Positions 1 to 10,253 of a stretch of 64,000 bases of DNA are shown here, in pieces. Numbering within the stretch: the stretch's first letter is position 1; every line of letters starts with the position of its first letter. A program made the translations under genes and the position numbers. Source of the DNA: Leadbetterella sp035299025. Its GTDB lineage: Bacteria > Bacteroidota > Bacteroidia > Cytophagales > Spirosomataceae. Below the pieces are notes generated by a model. It was not told the origin of the DNA. It searched no databases and saw only the letters and a list, made by a program, of their open reading frames with translations. Location: positions 1 to 64,000 of the forward strand of contig DATGXK010000020.1 of the NCBI GenBank assembly GCA_035299025.1, written 5' to 3'.

Positions 1-21
1 CTTCCAATGGGTTTAGTTTTT

Positions 22-3000
22 TCATTTTCTTATTTCTTTTGGCAAGTTTTCAAAATTGGTCGTAAAACCCGAATTGTTACCACAAGGACTCTCTATCTTG
101 GTCTGGAACACCGCCCCACCACGTGTTTCAAAACCTGGCAAAAGCTCTATTGCATTTCCAGACTTGTAGATTACATTGGCATTGGGTTCTATTTTGTTCA
201 ATGCCACCGTGTAGGCTACTGCAGTTTGGCTATAAACTCCGCTGATGGGATTCGCATTTATTATGTTTAATCCCTCTGCGGCTCCTGCCAGTGATAACGT
301 CGCTTCACTTGAAGTTAAATTGCAACTGTTTAATGTAATTATGCACCTATATTTATAATTATTGTAAGCTATAGGAGCAAACGCAAGACTCAAAGTAGAG
401 GAGTTTTGACCGGAATAAACCGCACTAGCCGTTATTGGCGTGAAACCCGCTCCTGTGTTTACCTCCCATTGATAAGCAACTCCAGTCAAATTAGCTTGAA
501 CCGTGAATGTAGCGTTATTGCCTTGGCATATACTGACGTTTTGTGGGTGTTGGGTTACTTGTAAATTATTAGTCAAGGTAACCACAGTAGAAACTGTGAC
601 ACTACAACTATTGGCATCAGATACTGTTATGGTGTAAGTTCCAGCTGCTAGACTCGTAGCTGTAGGCAATGTTCCTCCCGAAGGAGCCCATGAATAAGCA
701 TAGGCAGGTGTTCCTCCTAAAGCAGTAACTGTTGCTGAGCCCGCACTTGGCCCATCACAGGTTATATTCGTTTGGGAAGAAATCGACGCAATGAGTGCGG
801 TAGGCTGAGTGATTGTCACTACCGCTGTTTGCTGACAGCTATTGGCATCCGTAACAGTAACTGTGTAAGCCCCCGCTGCTAGACCGGTAGCTGTAGCCGA
901 TGTTCCGCCACTTGGGGACCATGAGTATGTATATCCGGCAGTACCACCAGAAACGGTTACCGTGGCGGTGCCATTACTTCCTCCATTACAACTTACATTA
1001 GTTTGGGAGAGTAATGAGATTGTCAATCCAGCTGGTTGTGTAATAGTAAACGTCTGAGTTGCCGCACATGAATTGGCATCATTTACAGTACAAGTATAGT
1101 TGCCCGCGATTAGACCGGTAACGCTTGACGTGCCGTCACCTATTGGGTTACCTGGAGTCCAGTTGTACGTGTACGGAGCCGTACCGCCCGTTGGGCTATT
1201 GATACTTGCAGCTCCAGTGCTACCACCATTACATGATACATTCGTTTGAGAACCTGTTGAAATACTGATAGCCGTTGGTTGGGTAATCGTAAATGATCGA
1301 GTTGCGGTACAAGCATTGGCGTCGGTTACAGTGAATGTCCATATCCCAGCTGTTAAGCCAGTAACTGAAACAGTTCCGTCACCTGTCGGATTGCCTGGTG
1401 TCCAGTCATAAGTATATCCACCTACACCGCCTGTTGGTATATTGATGCTTGCAGAACCATTTGAACCTCCATTACATGAAATATTAGTTTGATTTAGTGC
1501 TGATACTGAAATTGCTGTTGGTTGGGTAATAGTAAATGACCTCATGGCCGTACATCCGTTGGCATCGGTTACTGTTACTGTATATACCCCTGCACCTAAA
1601 CCTGTGGCTGTCGCAGATGTTCCTCCAGATGGTGACCATGAGTACGTATAGCCCCCTACCCCTCCAGATGGGCTAACTGAAGCAGAACCATTTGAGCCTC
1701 CATTACATGATATATTCGTTTGAGAACCTATTGAAGTACTGATGGCCGTTGGTTGGGTTATGGTAAAGCTTCGAGTTGCAATACATCCGTTTGCATCCGT
1801 TACTGTTACTATATACGCTCCAACACTTAAGCCGGAAGCCATAGCAGCTGTTCCTCCAGATGGTGACCATGAATAGGTATATCCACCCGCCCCACCAGAT
1901 GGTGTTACCGAAGCCGAACCGTTGGTTCCACCATTACAAGAAACATTGGTTTGTGCTGCAGTTGATGTACTGATAGCAGTTGGTTGAGTTATGGTAAAGT
2001 TCCGAGTGGCTGTACATCCGTTCGCATCAGTTACCGTTACTGTATATGCTCCCGCACTTAAGCCGGAAGCTGTCGCAGATGTTCCACCTGCTGGTGACCA
2101 TGAGTACGTATATCCACCTGCTCCTTCAGATGGGCTCACTGAAGCTGTACCGTTCGAGCCTCCATTACACGATACATTGGTTTGAGAACCTGTTGAAGTA
2201 CTGATGGCCGTTGGTTGCGTGATGGTAAAACTTCGAGTTGCAGTACAAGCATTAGCATCGGTTACTGTTACTGTATATACCCCTGCACTTAAGCCTGTGG
2301 CTGTAGCAGATGTTCCGCCAGATGGAGACCAGGAGTAGGTATATCCACCTGCTCCTCCCGATGGGCTCACTGAAGCAGTACCATTTGAGCCTCCATTACA
2401 TGATACATTCGTTTGAGAACCTAATGAAGTACTGATAGCAGTTGGTTGGGTAATAGTAAATGACCTCGTGGCCGCACATCCGTTGGCATCGGTTACTGTT
2501 ACTGTATATGCTCCGGCACTTAAGCCGGTAGCTGTCGCAGATGTTCCTCCTGATGGAGACCATGAGTAAGTATAGCTTGGTGTTCCACCTGTTGCAGAAA
2601 CAGTTGCTGCACCATTGGAGCCTCCATTGCAAGATACATTGGTTTGAGAACCTGTTGAAGTACTGATGGCCGTTGGTTGGGTGATGGTAAAGCTTCGATT
2701 TGCTGTACATCCGTTGGCATCGGTTACCGTTACTGTATATACCCCTGCACTTAAACCTGTGGCTGTCGCAGATGTTCCTCCTGATGGTGACCATGAGTAC
2801 GTATAGCCACCTGCTCCTCCAGATGGGCTCACCGATGCCGTACCGTTGGATCCTCCATTACAAGATACATTGGTTTGTGAACCTGTTGAAGTACTAATGG
2901 CCGTTGGTTGGGTAATCGTAAAGTTTCGAGTTGCTGTACATCCGTTAGCATCGGTTACCGTTACTGTATATGCTCCTGCACTTAAGCCGGAAGCTGTCGC

Positions 3001-6000
3001 AGATGTTCCTCCTGATGGTGACCATGAATAGGTATATCCACCCTCCCCACCAGATGGTGTTACCGAAGCCGAACCGTTGGTTCCACCATTACAAGATACA
3101 TTGGTTTGTGCTGCAGTTGATGTACTGATAGCAGTTGGTTGGGTTATGGTAAAGTTCCGAGTTGCCGTACATCCGTTCGCATCCGTTACTGTCACTGTAT
3201 AAGCTCCTGCACTTAAGCCGGAAGCTGTCGCAGCTGTTCCACCTGCTGGTGACCATGAATACGTATAGCCACCCGCTCCACCAGAGGGTATTACCGAAGC
3301 AGAACCGTTAGAGCCTCCACTGCAAGATACATTCGTTTGAGAACCTGTTGAAGTACTGATGGCCGTTGGTTGGGTTATGGTAAAGTTTCGAGTGGCCGTA
3401 CATCCGTTCACATCAGTTACCGTTACTGTATATGCTCCCGCACTTAAACCTGTGGCTGTAGCAGCTGTTCCACCTGTTGGTGACCATGAGTACGTGTAGC
3501 CACCTGCTCCTCCAGATGGGCTCACTGAAGCAGTACCGTTAGAGCCTCCATTACAAGATACATTCGTTTGAGAACCTGTTGAAGTACTGATGGCCGTTGG
3601 TTGGGTTATGGTAAAACTTCGAGTTGCTGTACATCCGTTAGCATCGGTTACCGTTACTGTATATGCTCCTGCACTTAAGCCGGAAGCTGTCGCAGATGTT
3701 CCTCCTGATGGTGACCATGAGTACGTATATCCACCTGCTCCTCCAGATGGGCTCACTGAAGCAGAACCGTTTGAGCCTCCATTACAAGATACATTCGTTT
3801 GTGAGCCTGTTGAAGTACTGATAGCCGTTGGTTGGGTGATGGTAAAACTTCGAGTTGCGGTACAAGCATTAGCATCGGTTACAGTTACTGTATATACCCC
3901 TGCACTTAAGCCTGTAGCTGTAGCAGATGTTCCTCCAGATGGTGACCATGAATATGTATATCCACCTGCTCCTCCAGATGGAGTTACCGAAGCTGTACCG
4001 TTCGAGCCTCCATTACACGATACATTGGTTTGAGAACCCGTTGAAGTACTGATGGCCGTTGGTTGGGTGATGGTAAAACTTCGAGTTGCGGTACAAGCAT
4101 TGGCATCGGTTACTGTTACTGTATATACCCCTGCACTTAAGCCTGTGGCTGTCGCTGCTGTTCCGCCAGATGGAGACCATGAGTACGTATAGCTTGGTGT
4201 TCCACCTGTTGCAGAAACAGTTGCTGCACCATTGGAGCCTCCATTACAAGATACATTCGTTTGAGAACCTGTTGAAGTACTGATGGCCGTTGGTTGGGTT
4301 ATGGTAAAACTTCGAGTTGCAGTACAAGCATTAGCATCGGTTACTGTTACTGTATATACCCCTACACTTAAACCTGTGGCCGTAGCGGCTGTTCCGCCAG
4401 ATGGAGACCATGAGTACGTATAGCCTGGAGTTCCTCCAGATGGGCTCACTGAAGCAGTACCGTTAGAGCCTCCATTACAAGATACATTCGTTTGAGAACC
4501 TGTTGAAGTATTGATGGCTGTTGGTTGGGTAATCGTAAAGCTTCGAGTTGCGGTACAAGCATTAGCATCGGTTACTGTTACTGTATACACTCCTGCACTT
4601 AAGCCGGAAGCCGTAGCAGATGTTCCTCCTGATGGAGACCATGAGTACGTATAGCCTGGAGTTCCTCCAGATGGGCTCACCGACGCTGCACCGTTAGAGC
4701 CTCCATTACATGATACATTCGTTTGAGAACCTGTTGAAGTATTGATGGCCGTTGGTTGGGTTATGGTAAAACTTCGAGTTGCGGTACAAGCATTAGCATC
4801 GGTTACTGTTACTGTATACACCCCTGCACTTAAGCCTGTGGCCGCAGCAGATGTTCCTCCTGATGGAGACCATGAGTACGTATAGCCACCTGCTCCACCA
4901 GTTGGAGTTACCGAAACATAACCGTTAGAACCTCCATTACAAGATACATTTATTCGCGAACTAGCTATGCTGATAGCCGTTGGTTGGGTAATGGTAAAAC
5001 TTCGAGTTGCGGTACAAGCATTGGCATCCGTTACTGTTACGGTATATACCCCCGCACTTAAGCCTATGGCTGTCGCTGCAGTTCCACCTGAAGGTGCCCA
5101 TGAATACGTATAGCCACCTGCTCCACCAGATGGGCTCACTGAAGCAGTACCGTTCGAGCCTCCATTACATGATACATTCGTTTGAGAACCTGTTGAAGTA
5201 CTGATGGCCGTTGGTTGGGTTATGGTAAAACTTCGAGTTGCGGTACAAGCATTGGCATCCGTTACAGTTACGGTATATACCCCCGCACTTAAGCCTGTGG
5301 CTGTCGCTGCAGTTCCACCTGAAGGTGCCCATGAATACGTATAGCCACCTGCTCCACCAGATGGGCTCACTGAAGCAGTACCGTTCGAGCCTCCATTACA
5401 CGATATATTGGTTTGAGAACCTGTTGAAGTACTGATGGCCGTTGGTTGGGTAATGGTAAAGTTTCTAGTAGCAGTACAGCTGTTGGCATCGGTTACTGTC
5501 ACTGTATATACCCCTACACTCAAACCTGTGGCCGTAGCGGCTGTTCCGCCAAATGGTGACCATGAGTACGTATAGCCTGGAGTTCCACCAGATGGGCTCA
5601 CCGATGCCGTACCGTTGGATCCTCCATTACAAGAAACATTGGTTTGAGAACCTGTTGAAGTACTGATGGCAGTTGGTTGGGTAATGGTAAAAGTTTTAGT
5701 AATTGATATACTTGAAGCATCAGTTATTGTACAAGTATATGCACCTGAACTCAATCCGGAAGCAGTTGCCAGTGTTCCACCATAAGGTGACCAAGAGTAG
5801 GTATAGCCTCCACTTCCACCAGTTGCTACAACAGTCGCAGTTCCGTTTGAACCACCATTACAACTAACATTGGTTTGAGATGTGCTAGCAGTAATAGGTG
5901 ATGAGCATCCAGTAATACAACTCGGGCTGGTAGGGTAAGCTGAAATGTCATCAGAAATCCAGTTAGCACTATTGGCAAGTGCAGCTCTTAATACTGCTGC

Positions 6001-6621
6001 AGAAGCTGAAGTTACAGTGCAATTATATCGAACATTATCATTTGAACTTGGGAATATTGCATTCACTCCATTTGTTAAGGCAGATGGAAGACCACAAGAA
6101 GTAACTGGAGCTCCTGGATTCCAACCCCAACCGGATGAGTAATTGATAATACCAGAAATGAAACTTGGACTAGCAAAACTGCCTTGATAGGCTAGAATTG
6201 ATTCGCCGGCATTAGTAATGTTTAATGTTGGTCCTCCCGTAGTGCCGCTTATTGTACCTACTGAGGCAGTGACACCACCGCTGGCTGAAATAGAAATTTC
6301 AGTACCACAAGGTAATGCTGTGCTTGACGTCCAAGTGTAGTACATTTCACTTACCCCTGTCACTCCGCCCCAACTTACTATTCCTGGGTCCCAACCAACA
6401 TCAGTAAAACTGATTTGGGTACCAGAAGAAATTGCTGTGAGCAATACAAAGGAAAATCCATCATAACTTGTCGTTGGAACCCCATCTGAGTTCATTTGAG
6501 TAAACATAATATCTCCTGGCGAGAGAGTTGTTTGAGAATTACTGCTGTAGCTATGTAAAAACATACTTAGAAATAACCCTACACTTACAAAATTCTTAAT
6601 TGGAATGTAAAAAAGCTTCAT
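22..6621 (-). CDS. Giant SprB-repeat cell-surface adhesin (about 2,199 aa)
   Basis: Predicted secreted adhesin. The chosen start is the internal Met at 6621, because it is followed directly by a signal peptide (MKLFYIPIKNFVSVGLF, cleavage near residue 30); a Met nine codons earlier would put polar residues in front. Residues about 31-235 form a beta-rich N-terminal domain starting PGDIMFTQMNSDG, seen in other Bacteroidota surface proteins. Residues about 240-2015 are 23 tandem SprB-type repeats of 77 aa, each with SQTNVSCNGGSNG, YTYSWSPSGGT and VTVTDANxCTATRSFTITQPT. Then follow an Ig-like segment (about 2030-2120) and a C-terminal domain ending near NAIELLPGFETRGG that resembles the 3-coathanger stack type. 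SprB of Flavobacterium is a type IX-secreted gliding adhesin; secretion by that route is inferred. The gene stands alone, with a LytTR gene upstream on the same strand. Confidence 0.9.
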   Translation of the reverse strand: MKLFYIPIKNFVSVGLFLSMFLHSYSSNSQTTLSPGDIMFTQMNSDGVPTTSYDGFSFVLLTAISSGTQISFTDVGWDPGIVSWGGVTGVSEMYYTWTSSTALPCGTEISISASGGVTASVGTISGTTGGPTLNITNAGESILAYQGSFASPSFISGIINYSSGWGWNPGAPVTSCGLPSALTNGVNAIFPSSNDNVRYNCTVTSASAAVLRAALANSANWISDDISAYPTSPSCITGCSSPITASTSQTNVSCNGGSNGTATVVATGGSGGYTYSWSPYGGTLATASGLSSGAYTCTITDASSISITKTFTITQPTAISTSTGSQTNVSCNGGSNGTASVSPSGGTPGYTYSWSPFGGTAATATGLSVGVYTVTVTDANSCTATRNFTITQPTAISTSTGSQTNISCNGGSNGTASVSPSGGAGGYTYSWAPSGGTAATATGLSAGVYTVTVTDANACTATRSFTITQPTAISTSTGSQTNVSCNGGSNGTASVSPSGGAGGYTYSWAPSGGTAATAIGLSAGVYTVTVTDANACTATRSFTITQPTAISIASSRINVSCNGGSNGYVSVTPTGGAGGYTYSWSPSGGTSAAATGLSAGVYTVTVTDANACTATRSFTITQPTAINTSTGSQTNVSCNGGSNGAASVSPSGGTPGYTYSWSPSGGTSATASGLSAGVYTVTVTDANACTATRSFTITQPTAINTSTGSQTNVSCNGGSNGTASVSPSGGTPGYTYSWSPSGGTAATATGLSVGVYTVTVTDANACTATRSFTITQPTAISTSTGSQTNVSCNGGSNGAATVSATGGTPSYTYSWSPSGGTAATATGLSAGVYTVTVTDANACTATRSFTITQPTAISTSTGSQTNVSCNGGSNGTASVTPSGGAGGYTYSWSPSGGTSATATGLSAGVYTVTVTDANACTATRSFTITQPTAISTSTGSQTNVSCNGGSNGSASVSPSGGAGGYTYSWSPSGGTSATASGLSAGAYTVTVTDANGCTATRSFTITQPTAISTSTGSQTNVSCNGGSNGTASVSPSGGAGGYTYSWSPTGGTAATATGLSAGAYTVTVTDVNGCTATRNFTITQPTAISTSTGSQTNVSCSGGSNGSASVIPSGGAGGYTYSWSPAGGTAATASGLSAGAYTVTVTDANGCTATRNFTITQPTAISTSTAAQTNVSCNGGTNGSASVTPSGGEGGYTYSWSPSGGTSATASGLSAGAYTVTVTDANGCTATRNFTITQPTAISTSTGSQTNVSCNGGSNGTASVSPSGGAGGYTYSWSPSGGTSATATGLSAGVYTVTVTDANGCTANRSFTITQPTAISTSTGSQTNVSCNGGSNGAATVSATGGTPSYTYSWSPSGGTSATATGLSAGAYTVTVTDANGCAATRSFTITQPTAISTSLGSQTNVSCNGGSNGTASVSPSGGAGGYTYSWSPSGGTSATATGLSAGVYTVTVTDANACTATRSFTITQPTAISTSTGSQTNVSCNGGSNGTASVSPSEGAGGYTYSWSPAGGTSATASGLSAGAYTVTVTDANGCTATRNFTITQPTAISTSTAAQTNVSCNGGTNGSASVTPSGGAGGYTYSWSPSGGTAAMASGLSVGAYIVTVTDANGCIATRSFTITQPTAISTSIGSQTNISCNGGSNGSASVSPSGGVGGYTYSWSPSGGTSATATGLGAGVYTVTVTDANGCTAMRSFTITQPTAISVSALNQTNISCNGGSNGSASINIPTGGVGGYTYDWTPGNPTGDGTVSVTGLTAGIWTFTVTDANACTATRSFTITQPTAISISTGSQTNVSCNGGSTGAASINSPTGGTAPYTYNWTPGNPIGDGTSSVTGLIAGNYTCTVNDANSCAATQTFTITQPAGLTISLLSQTNVSCNGGSNGTATVTVSGGTAGYTYSWSPSGGTSATATGLAAGAYTVTVTDANSCQQTAVVTITQPTALIASISSQTNITCDGPSAGSATVTALGGTPAYAYSWAPSGGTLPTATSLAAGTYTITVSDANSCSVTVSTVVTLTNNLQVTQHPQNVSICQGNNATFTVQANLTGVAYQWEVNTGAGFTPITASAVYSGQNSSTLSLAFAPIAYNNYKYRCIITLNSCNLTSSEATLSLAGAAEGLNIINANPISGVYSQTAVAYTVALNKIEPNANVIYKSGNAIELLPGFETRGGAVFQTKIESPCGNNSGFTTNFENLPKEIRK
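570..5900 (-). repeat. 23-unit, 231-bp in-frame tandem repeat array of the adhesin gene
   Basis: The repeats are conserved at DNA level as well as protein level, with a 231-bp period (77 codons). Two outer units (20 and 21 from the N-terminus) carry extra residues. Variant signatures recur at intervals: an AQTNVSCNGGTNGSASVTPSGG-type unit at positions 13 and 18, and a TPSYTYSW unit at positions 8 and 15. This pattern suggests block duplications. Because the period is a multiple of three, every other frame is also open over long stretches, so overlapping reading frames here are artefacts. Confidence 0.95.
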
Positions 6622-7204
6622 AGTTGAACTGTTAGTTGATATTGGCAAATTGGTAGAAACCTTGGTGGTGAGAGTCTTACAAAAAGAAACGATTCTCTCA
6701 GTGTCATCATAACTATTTTTATATATGAAAATGAGGAATAACTATATTTCGTAGAAGCCAAAGGGATGTGCCTTGATAAACTCTTTTTATAAATGGAGCA
6801 CCTTTGTATTAGGTATAAATACAAAATAAGTAACTCTAAAAACAAATTCTTTGTAAGACAGTAAGGTGAGAATACTTGAAAAAAATACGTAAAAATCCCT
6901 AGAAGATTAAAATCAAAAATCAACATGTAATTTATATTTAATCAATCTTTTCAAACACGAAAATTACCCATGCCAAAAAGATTAATGTTTAAAAAGGAAA
7001 GCCAGACAATTATCGAATACTACAAATTAGTTGCCACCAATTGCATTTTCGAAGAGTTGAGATAAATATTAATCAATAACTTTTCAAGCGGATACATTTG
7101 GCAAAAATTGGTAATTGAAATATGTAATTCCAATTAGAAATATTGAATTCACCGTAGTACACATGATGAATAGAAAATAAAGATTAATCTCATTGGAAAA
7201 ATGA
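6622..7204. other. AT-rich intergenic region upstream of the adhesin gene
   Basis: About 580 bp between the adhesin start and the end of the LytTR gene. It should hold the adhesin promoter. I could not place a convincing TAnnTTTG box. The only distinct element is the first copy of the 25-bp direct repeat at 7073-7097. A 102-codon open frame at 6618-6926 has no recognisable features and overlaps the adhesin start. Confidence 0.5.
7073..7097. repeat. 25-bp direct repeat, copy 1 (flanks the LytTR gene)
   Basis: The sequence starts TCAATAACTTTTCAAGCGG and ends ATACAT. It is identical over 25 bp to 7870-7894, in the same orientation. The two copies sit on either side of the LytTR gene in otherwise unrelated AT-rich DNA. 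Function unknown: it could be an operator for the LytTR protein or a recombination remnant. Confidence 0.8.
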
Positions 7205-7543
7205 TTAATTACTTTGAGTTAGTTGGGTCATCAAAAAGTTCGAGAACTGCACTTTCCTTTTCCTAGAAATTCGCAATACTTCATTGTTTTGAAGAATAAT
7301 TCTCGAGTTCTCAATTTCTACACATTGTATAAAAACCCGATTGACAACCGTTGACCTGTTCGGTCGTACGAAATCAAAGCCTGATAAACGCTTTTGAATT
7401 TTACCCAAATTGGTAGAGCTAAATATTTCACTACCATCTAGCATAAAAATTTTGGTATAGTTCAAATCTGCCTTTAATAGAAATATTTCATTGGCTAAGA
7501 GGTTTGTTCTGCAACCGACATGAATTTTTTGATTCGTTTTCAT
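7205..7543 (-). CDS. Stand-alone LytTR DNA-binding domain protein (112 aa)
   Basis: This is almost only a LytTR domain, with no receiver domain. The family pattern is visible: a strand FLLKADLNYTKIFMLDG, then SSTNLGKIQKRL, then the conserved FVRPNRSTVVNRVFIQCVEI segment and a basic C-terminus (LRISRKRKVQFS). LytTR domains bind direct repeats of about 9-10 bp spaced about two helical turns apart. Single-domain members are often encoded beside large surface adhesins in Bacteroidota. Its position 584 bp upstream of the SprB-repeat gene, on the same strand, suggests that it regulates the adhesin; this is inference. The 25-bp direct repeats on either side of it are candidate sites. Confidence 0.8.
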   Translation of the reverse strand: MKTNQKIHVGCRTNLLANEIFLLKADLNYTKIFMLDGSEIFSSTNLGKIQKRLSGFDFVRPNRSTVVNRVFIQCVEIENSRIILQNNEVLRISRKRKVQFSNFLMTQLTQSN

Positions 7544-8293
7544 AGGTTTTTTAAAAAATGTTTATTGCTTAGAATTTTGACAAAGCTCTGAGTGAAATTT
7601 CCTTTCTTAATCAGTTGCCTATTTTTTTCAAAATCAACTGAGTTGAATACTTCATAAGGCAAAGGGAAGATTTGGATAAAACGAGAAAACCTCCAATGTA
7701 GGTGATGGACAAAAACTGTCATAATTTTTAGAATGTTTTACTTTTCAAAACGATCAAACTATTCTCGTTTCAAAAAATCAATTATTTATTAGGAAAACTA
7801 AACACGTAACAGCTAATACAATTTGCCTACCAACACTGTTGATCTAGAGCACAGATATTTGAAAATTCCTCAATAACTTTTCAAGCGGATACATATTAAC
7901 AAGAAGATGGAGGTCTATCAGAATTTTATTGAAAAATCTTAGAAATAAAGAAGGTTGTTTTTTACCTAAAACATAACTTTCTGGTGTTGGAAATTTCAAT
8001 TAAAACCTCTACAAAGAACTTTAATGATTTCATATCTTTAAAACATTTTGAATATTGAAAAGAACAGTACCTTAAGATTGCGACTAAAATGAATTCTTAT
8101 CCTATTTTCTCTTAAATGAAAAATGAGCGTGAATTTTAACATCTTTTTTTTTCGGAAATGATACCGCTAAATGAGAATTTTGCCTTAAAATAAAACTATT
8201 CTCCACAGAATAAAATGTGCTTTGTTACTGGGTTTGTCTTGGTTTGTTTTGTGACTTAAAGTCATGATTTACAACTAATAAATTAAGAAAACT
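7544..8293. other. AT-rich intergenic region between the LytTR gene and the phospholipase-like gene
   Basis: About 750 bp with the second 25-bp repeat (7870-7894). A 60-codon frame at 7540-7722 overlaps the LytTR start by ATGA but has no family resemblance, so it is not called. The divergent promoters of both flanking genes must lie here. I found no clear consensus box. Confidence 0.5.
7870..7894. repeat. 25-bp direct repeat, copy 2
   Basis: Identical to 7073-7097, same orientation, 797 bp away start to start. Flanking bases differ, so the conservation is confined to the 25 bp. Confidence 0.8.
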
Positions 8294-10249
8294 ATGCCAG
8301 GACCAGCACTGCATCATCTGATTGCGGATAGGCTTAAAGCCAACATCTCGCTCAATCAAGGGCTCGGAGGTAAAATGACTCCAGCTGATTACTCTGTTCT
8401 ACAAGGCCTTCTGGCCGACCCAAAAAATTTACCATATCTGTTTTTTGGTTGCCAAGGGCCAGATTTCCTGTTTTTCAATACAAAGGATATGCCCGGGCCG
8501 ATTGGAGACATTGCGGAGTTTTACTTTGAAGTGGTTGACTTTATCGAGGAATTTAAGAAAACTCTGCTATCGGTTGTCCCACAACCAGTATTAGACGCAC
8601 TGGCGGCATTTGACGAGGCCGTAGATGAGGTGATTGAGGATTCTGCTCTCTTAAGCGAGCTCCAGCAAACTTTTGAAGACATCGGAAGGTTGATTGATGG
8701 CTTCTTGGCGACTTTAATAGAAATGGTCAAGAAGTTTATTTCAGAGTTTAACCTATTCGAGATCGTCTCTCACCCTTATAGAGATGGTGCAGAGCCCGGA
8801 AAATGGTGGTGGTTTGATGCTTTACATTACAGAAAAACCGGGAAATTCACCCAAGAATTGTTTGAAGCCACGAAGGATAATCCGAATGACCCATTGAGAT
8901 TGTATGCCATGGGATATCTTACCCACTACTGTGCAGACACAGTTGGGCATCCGTACGTAAATTTAATTTCTGGCGGGCCCTATCGTTCACATGCACAAAG
9001 GCATAAAACCGGGGAAAATTATCAAGATGTTTTTAATCTCAATAATGTTACCGGTCAAGACTGGAACAGGTCAAAGATTCATGCATTCTACAATTTCAAC
9101 TTTGATGGTACTGTAGATACTGAAAATGATAAGCCTGACCCTTTCACAAACCTACCCGATGATTTGGCCAATTTAATTGCCAAAACCATCACCAAGGTAT
9201 ACAACCAAAGCGGGTCAGGTGAGAAATATGGTCCTACAATCACTGCCGAAGACGTAAACAACGCTTATCGCATTTATTACAAATGGCTCAGAAATTCCAC
9301 AGATACTGGTACGCTCCCCGAACCCGTTGCCTACTCTTTTTCTGCAGAGCTTCGTGAAGTTTGGGAAAAAACGATGGATAATTTGGAAGAAGCAGGTGAT
9401 TTTTTAGAGAATGCAGTAGACGAAGCTGGAGACTGGGGAATATTAAGTATTTTCTTGATTCTTGCTGCTTTGGTTATTGCTGCTGTGATGGCTGCTGGTG
9501 CTTTAGCAGACGGAATAGCAGGCAGCATAGCTACTCTTGGCACTTCAACCATCAGAGCAGCGGCATGCTTGATCTACGAACAAGTATTTAATGCTTACCA
9601 GACTTTCAGGCTTGGTGTAGCCATGAATGGTTTGGCATTCCCCATGAAAGAGCACCTGAATGACCCTCGATTGACACAATTTGCCAACCCTTCAAATCCA
9701 GACCCGACTGGCATCAATGCCCAATCCATAGCACCACTTTTGCCACTTTTAAAGTTTGTTCCGAGCAATTTTGAGGAAACCTTATTCAATCAGGAAAGGC
9801 ATTTGATTTATCCGTTGACTGGCAACGAAAAAGACCATGTCATGGGAATGCTGAGTAGTTATTTGACCGAGCCATCTACCCATTATGCCTTTGGCAAAAT
9901 TCCTTTTGCTCCCAAAGACATACTCGATAAATTGGAGAATCTAACGCCTGATTTTAATCCAATTTTAAACGATGATGGTACCCAACTAAAAGCCTTGTTG
10001 CTGGAAAGAGGAAGTCTAGGGAACGCTATGATGCTGATAGACAGAACTTTTGACCGAATGTCAAATAAGAAAAAAATAGCTGATTTCAATCTGGATGGAG
10101 ACAGGGGGTATTCGTATTTATGCTGGGTTCAGAATCTCGGCGGTACCTCAGACAAGCCAGATGAACCTAAAGAACTGGTTGTTAATGTGCCTGGAGGTAC
10201 CCCAGCAGAGGTGAATAGATCAATTAAGTTAAATTTCTTAAAATCGTAA
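8294..10249 (+). CDS. Zinc-dependent phospholipase C-like protein (651 aa)
   Basis: The N-terminus MPGPALHHLIAD (His7, His8), the FFGCQGPDFLFF segment and GYLTHYCADTVGHP (His211, Asp215, His219) match the metal-ligand pattern of the zinc-dependent phospholipase C family (PF00882), which includes membrane-active hydrolases and many uncharacterised proteins. No signal peptide is visible. A hydrophobic stretch at about residues 390-420 (ILSIFLILAALVIAAVMAAG) could be a membrane anchor or hairpin inserted in the C-terminal half. At 651 aa it is about twice the size of classical bacterial enzymes. The next gene follows after 4 bp, so the two are probably co-expressed and may act together. The substrate is unknown. 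Confidence 0.75.
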   Translation: MPGPALHHLIADRLKANISLNQGLGGKMTPADYSVLQGLLADPKNLPYLFFGCQGPDFLFFNTKDMPGPIGDIAEFYFEVVDFIEEFKKTLLSVVPQPVLDALAAFDEAVDEVIEDSALLSELQQTFEDIGRLIDGFLATLIEMVKKFISEFNLFEIVSHPYRDGAEPGKWWWFDALHYRKTGKFTQELFEATKDNPNDPLRLYAMGYLTHYCADTVGHPYVNLISGGPYRSHAQRHKTGENYQDVFNLNNVTGQDWNRSKIHAFYNFNFDGTVDTENDKPDPFTNLPDDLANLIAKTITKVYNQSGSGEKYGPTITAEDVNNAYRIYYKWLRNSTDTGTLPEPVAYSFSAELREVWEKTMDNLEEAGDFLENAVDEAGDWGILSIFLILAALVIAAVMAAGALADGIAGSIATLGTSTIRAAACLIYEQVFNAYQTFRLGVAMNGLAFPMKEHLNDPRLTQFANPSNPDPTGINAQSIAPLLPLLKFVPSNFEETLFNQERHLIYPLTGNEKDHVMGMLSSYLTEPSTHYAFGKIPFAPKDILDKLENLTPDFNPILNDDGTQLKALLLERGSLGNAMMLIDRTFDRMSNKKKIADFNLDGDRGYSYLCWVQNLGGTSDKPDEPKELVVNVPGGTPAEVNRSIKLNFLKS

Positions 10250-10253
10250 AATC

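Noticed and set aside
1991..6142. Many open frames on both strands inside the adhesin gene, up to 147 codons
   Set aside because: They are shadows of the 231-bp in-frame repeat. The same pseudo-peptides recur with the repeat period and match no family.
6618..6926. 102-codon frame upstream of the adhesin on the same strand
   Set aside because: It overlaps the adhesin start in another frame, has a composition typical of translated AT-rich DNA and no recognisable domain.
7540..7722. 60-codon frame overlapping the LytTR gene start by ATGA
   Set aside because: The overlap is suggestive, but the peptide has no family resemblance or signal, and the surrounding DNA is AT-rich non-coding. Kept only as a remark.
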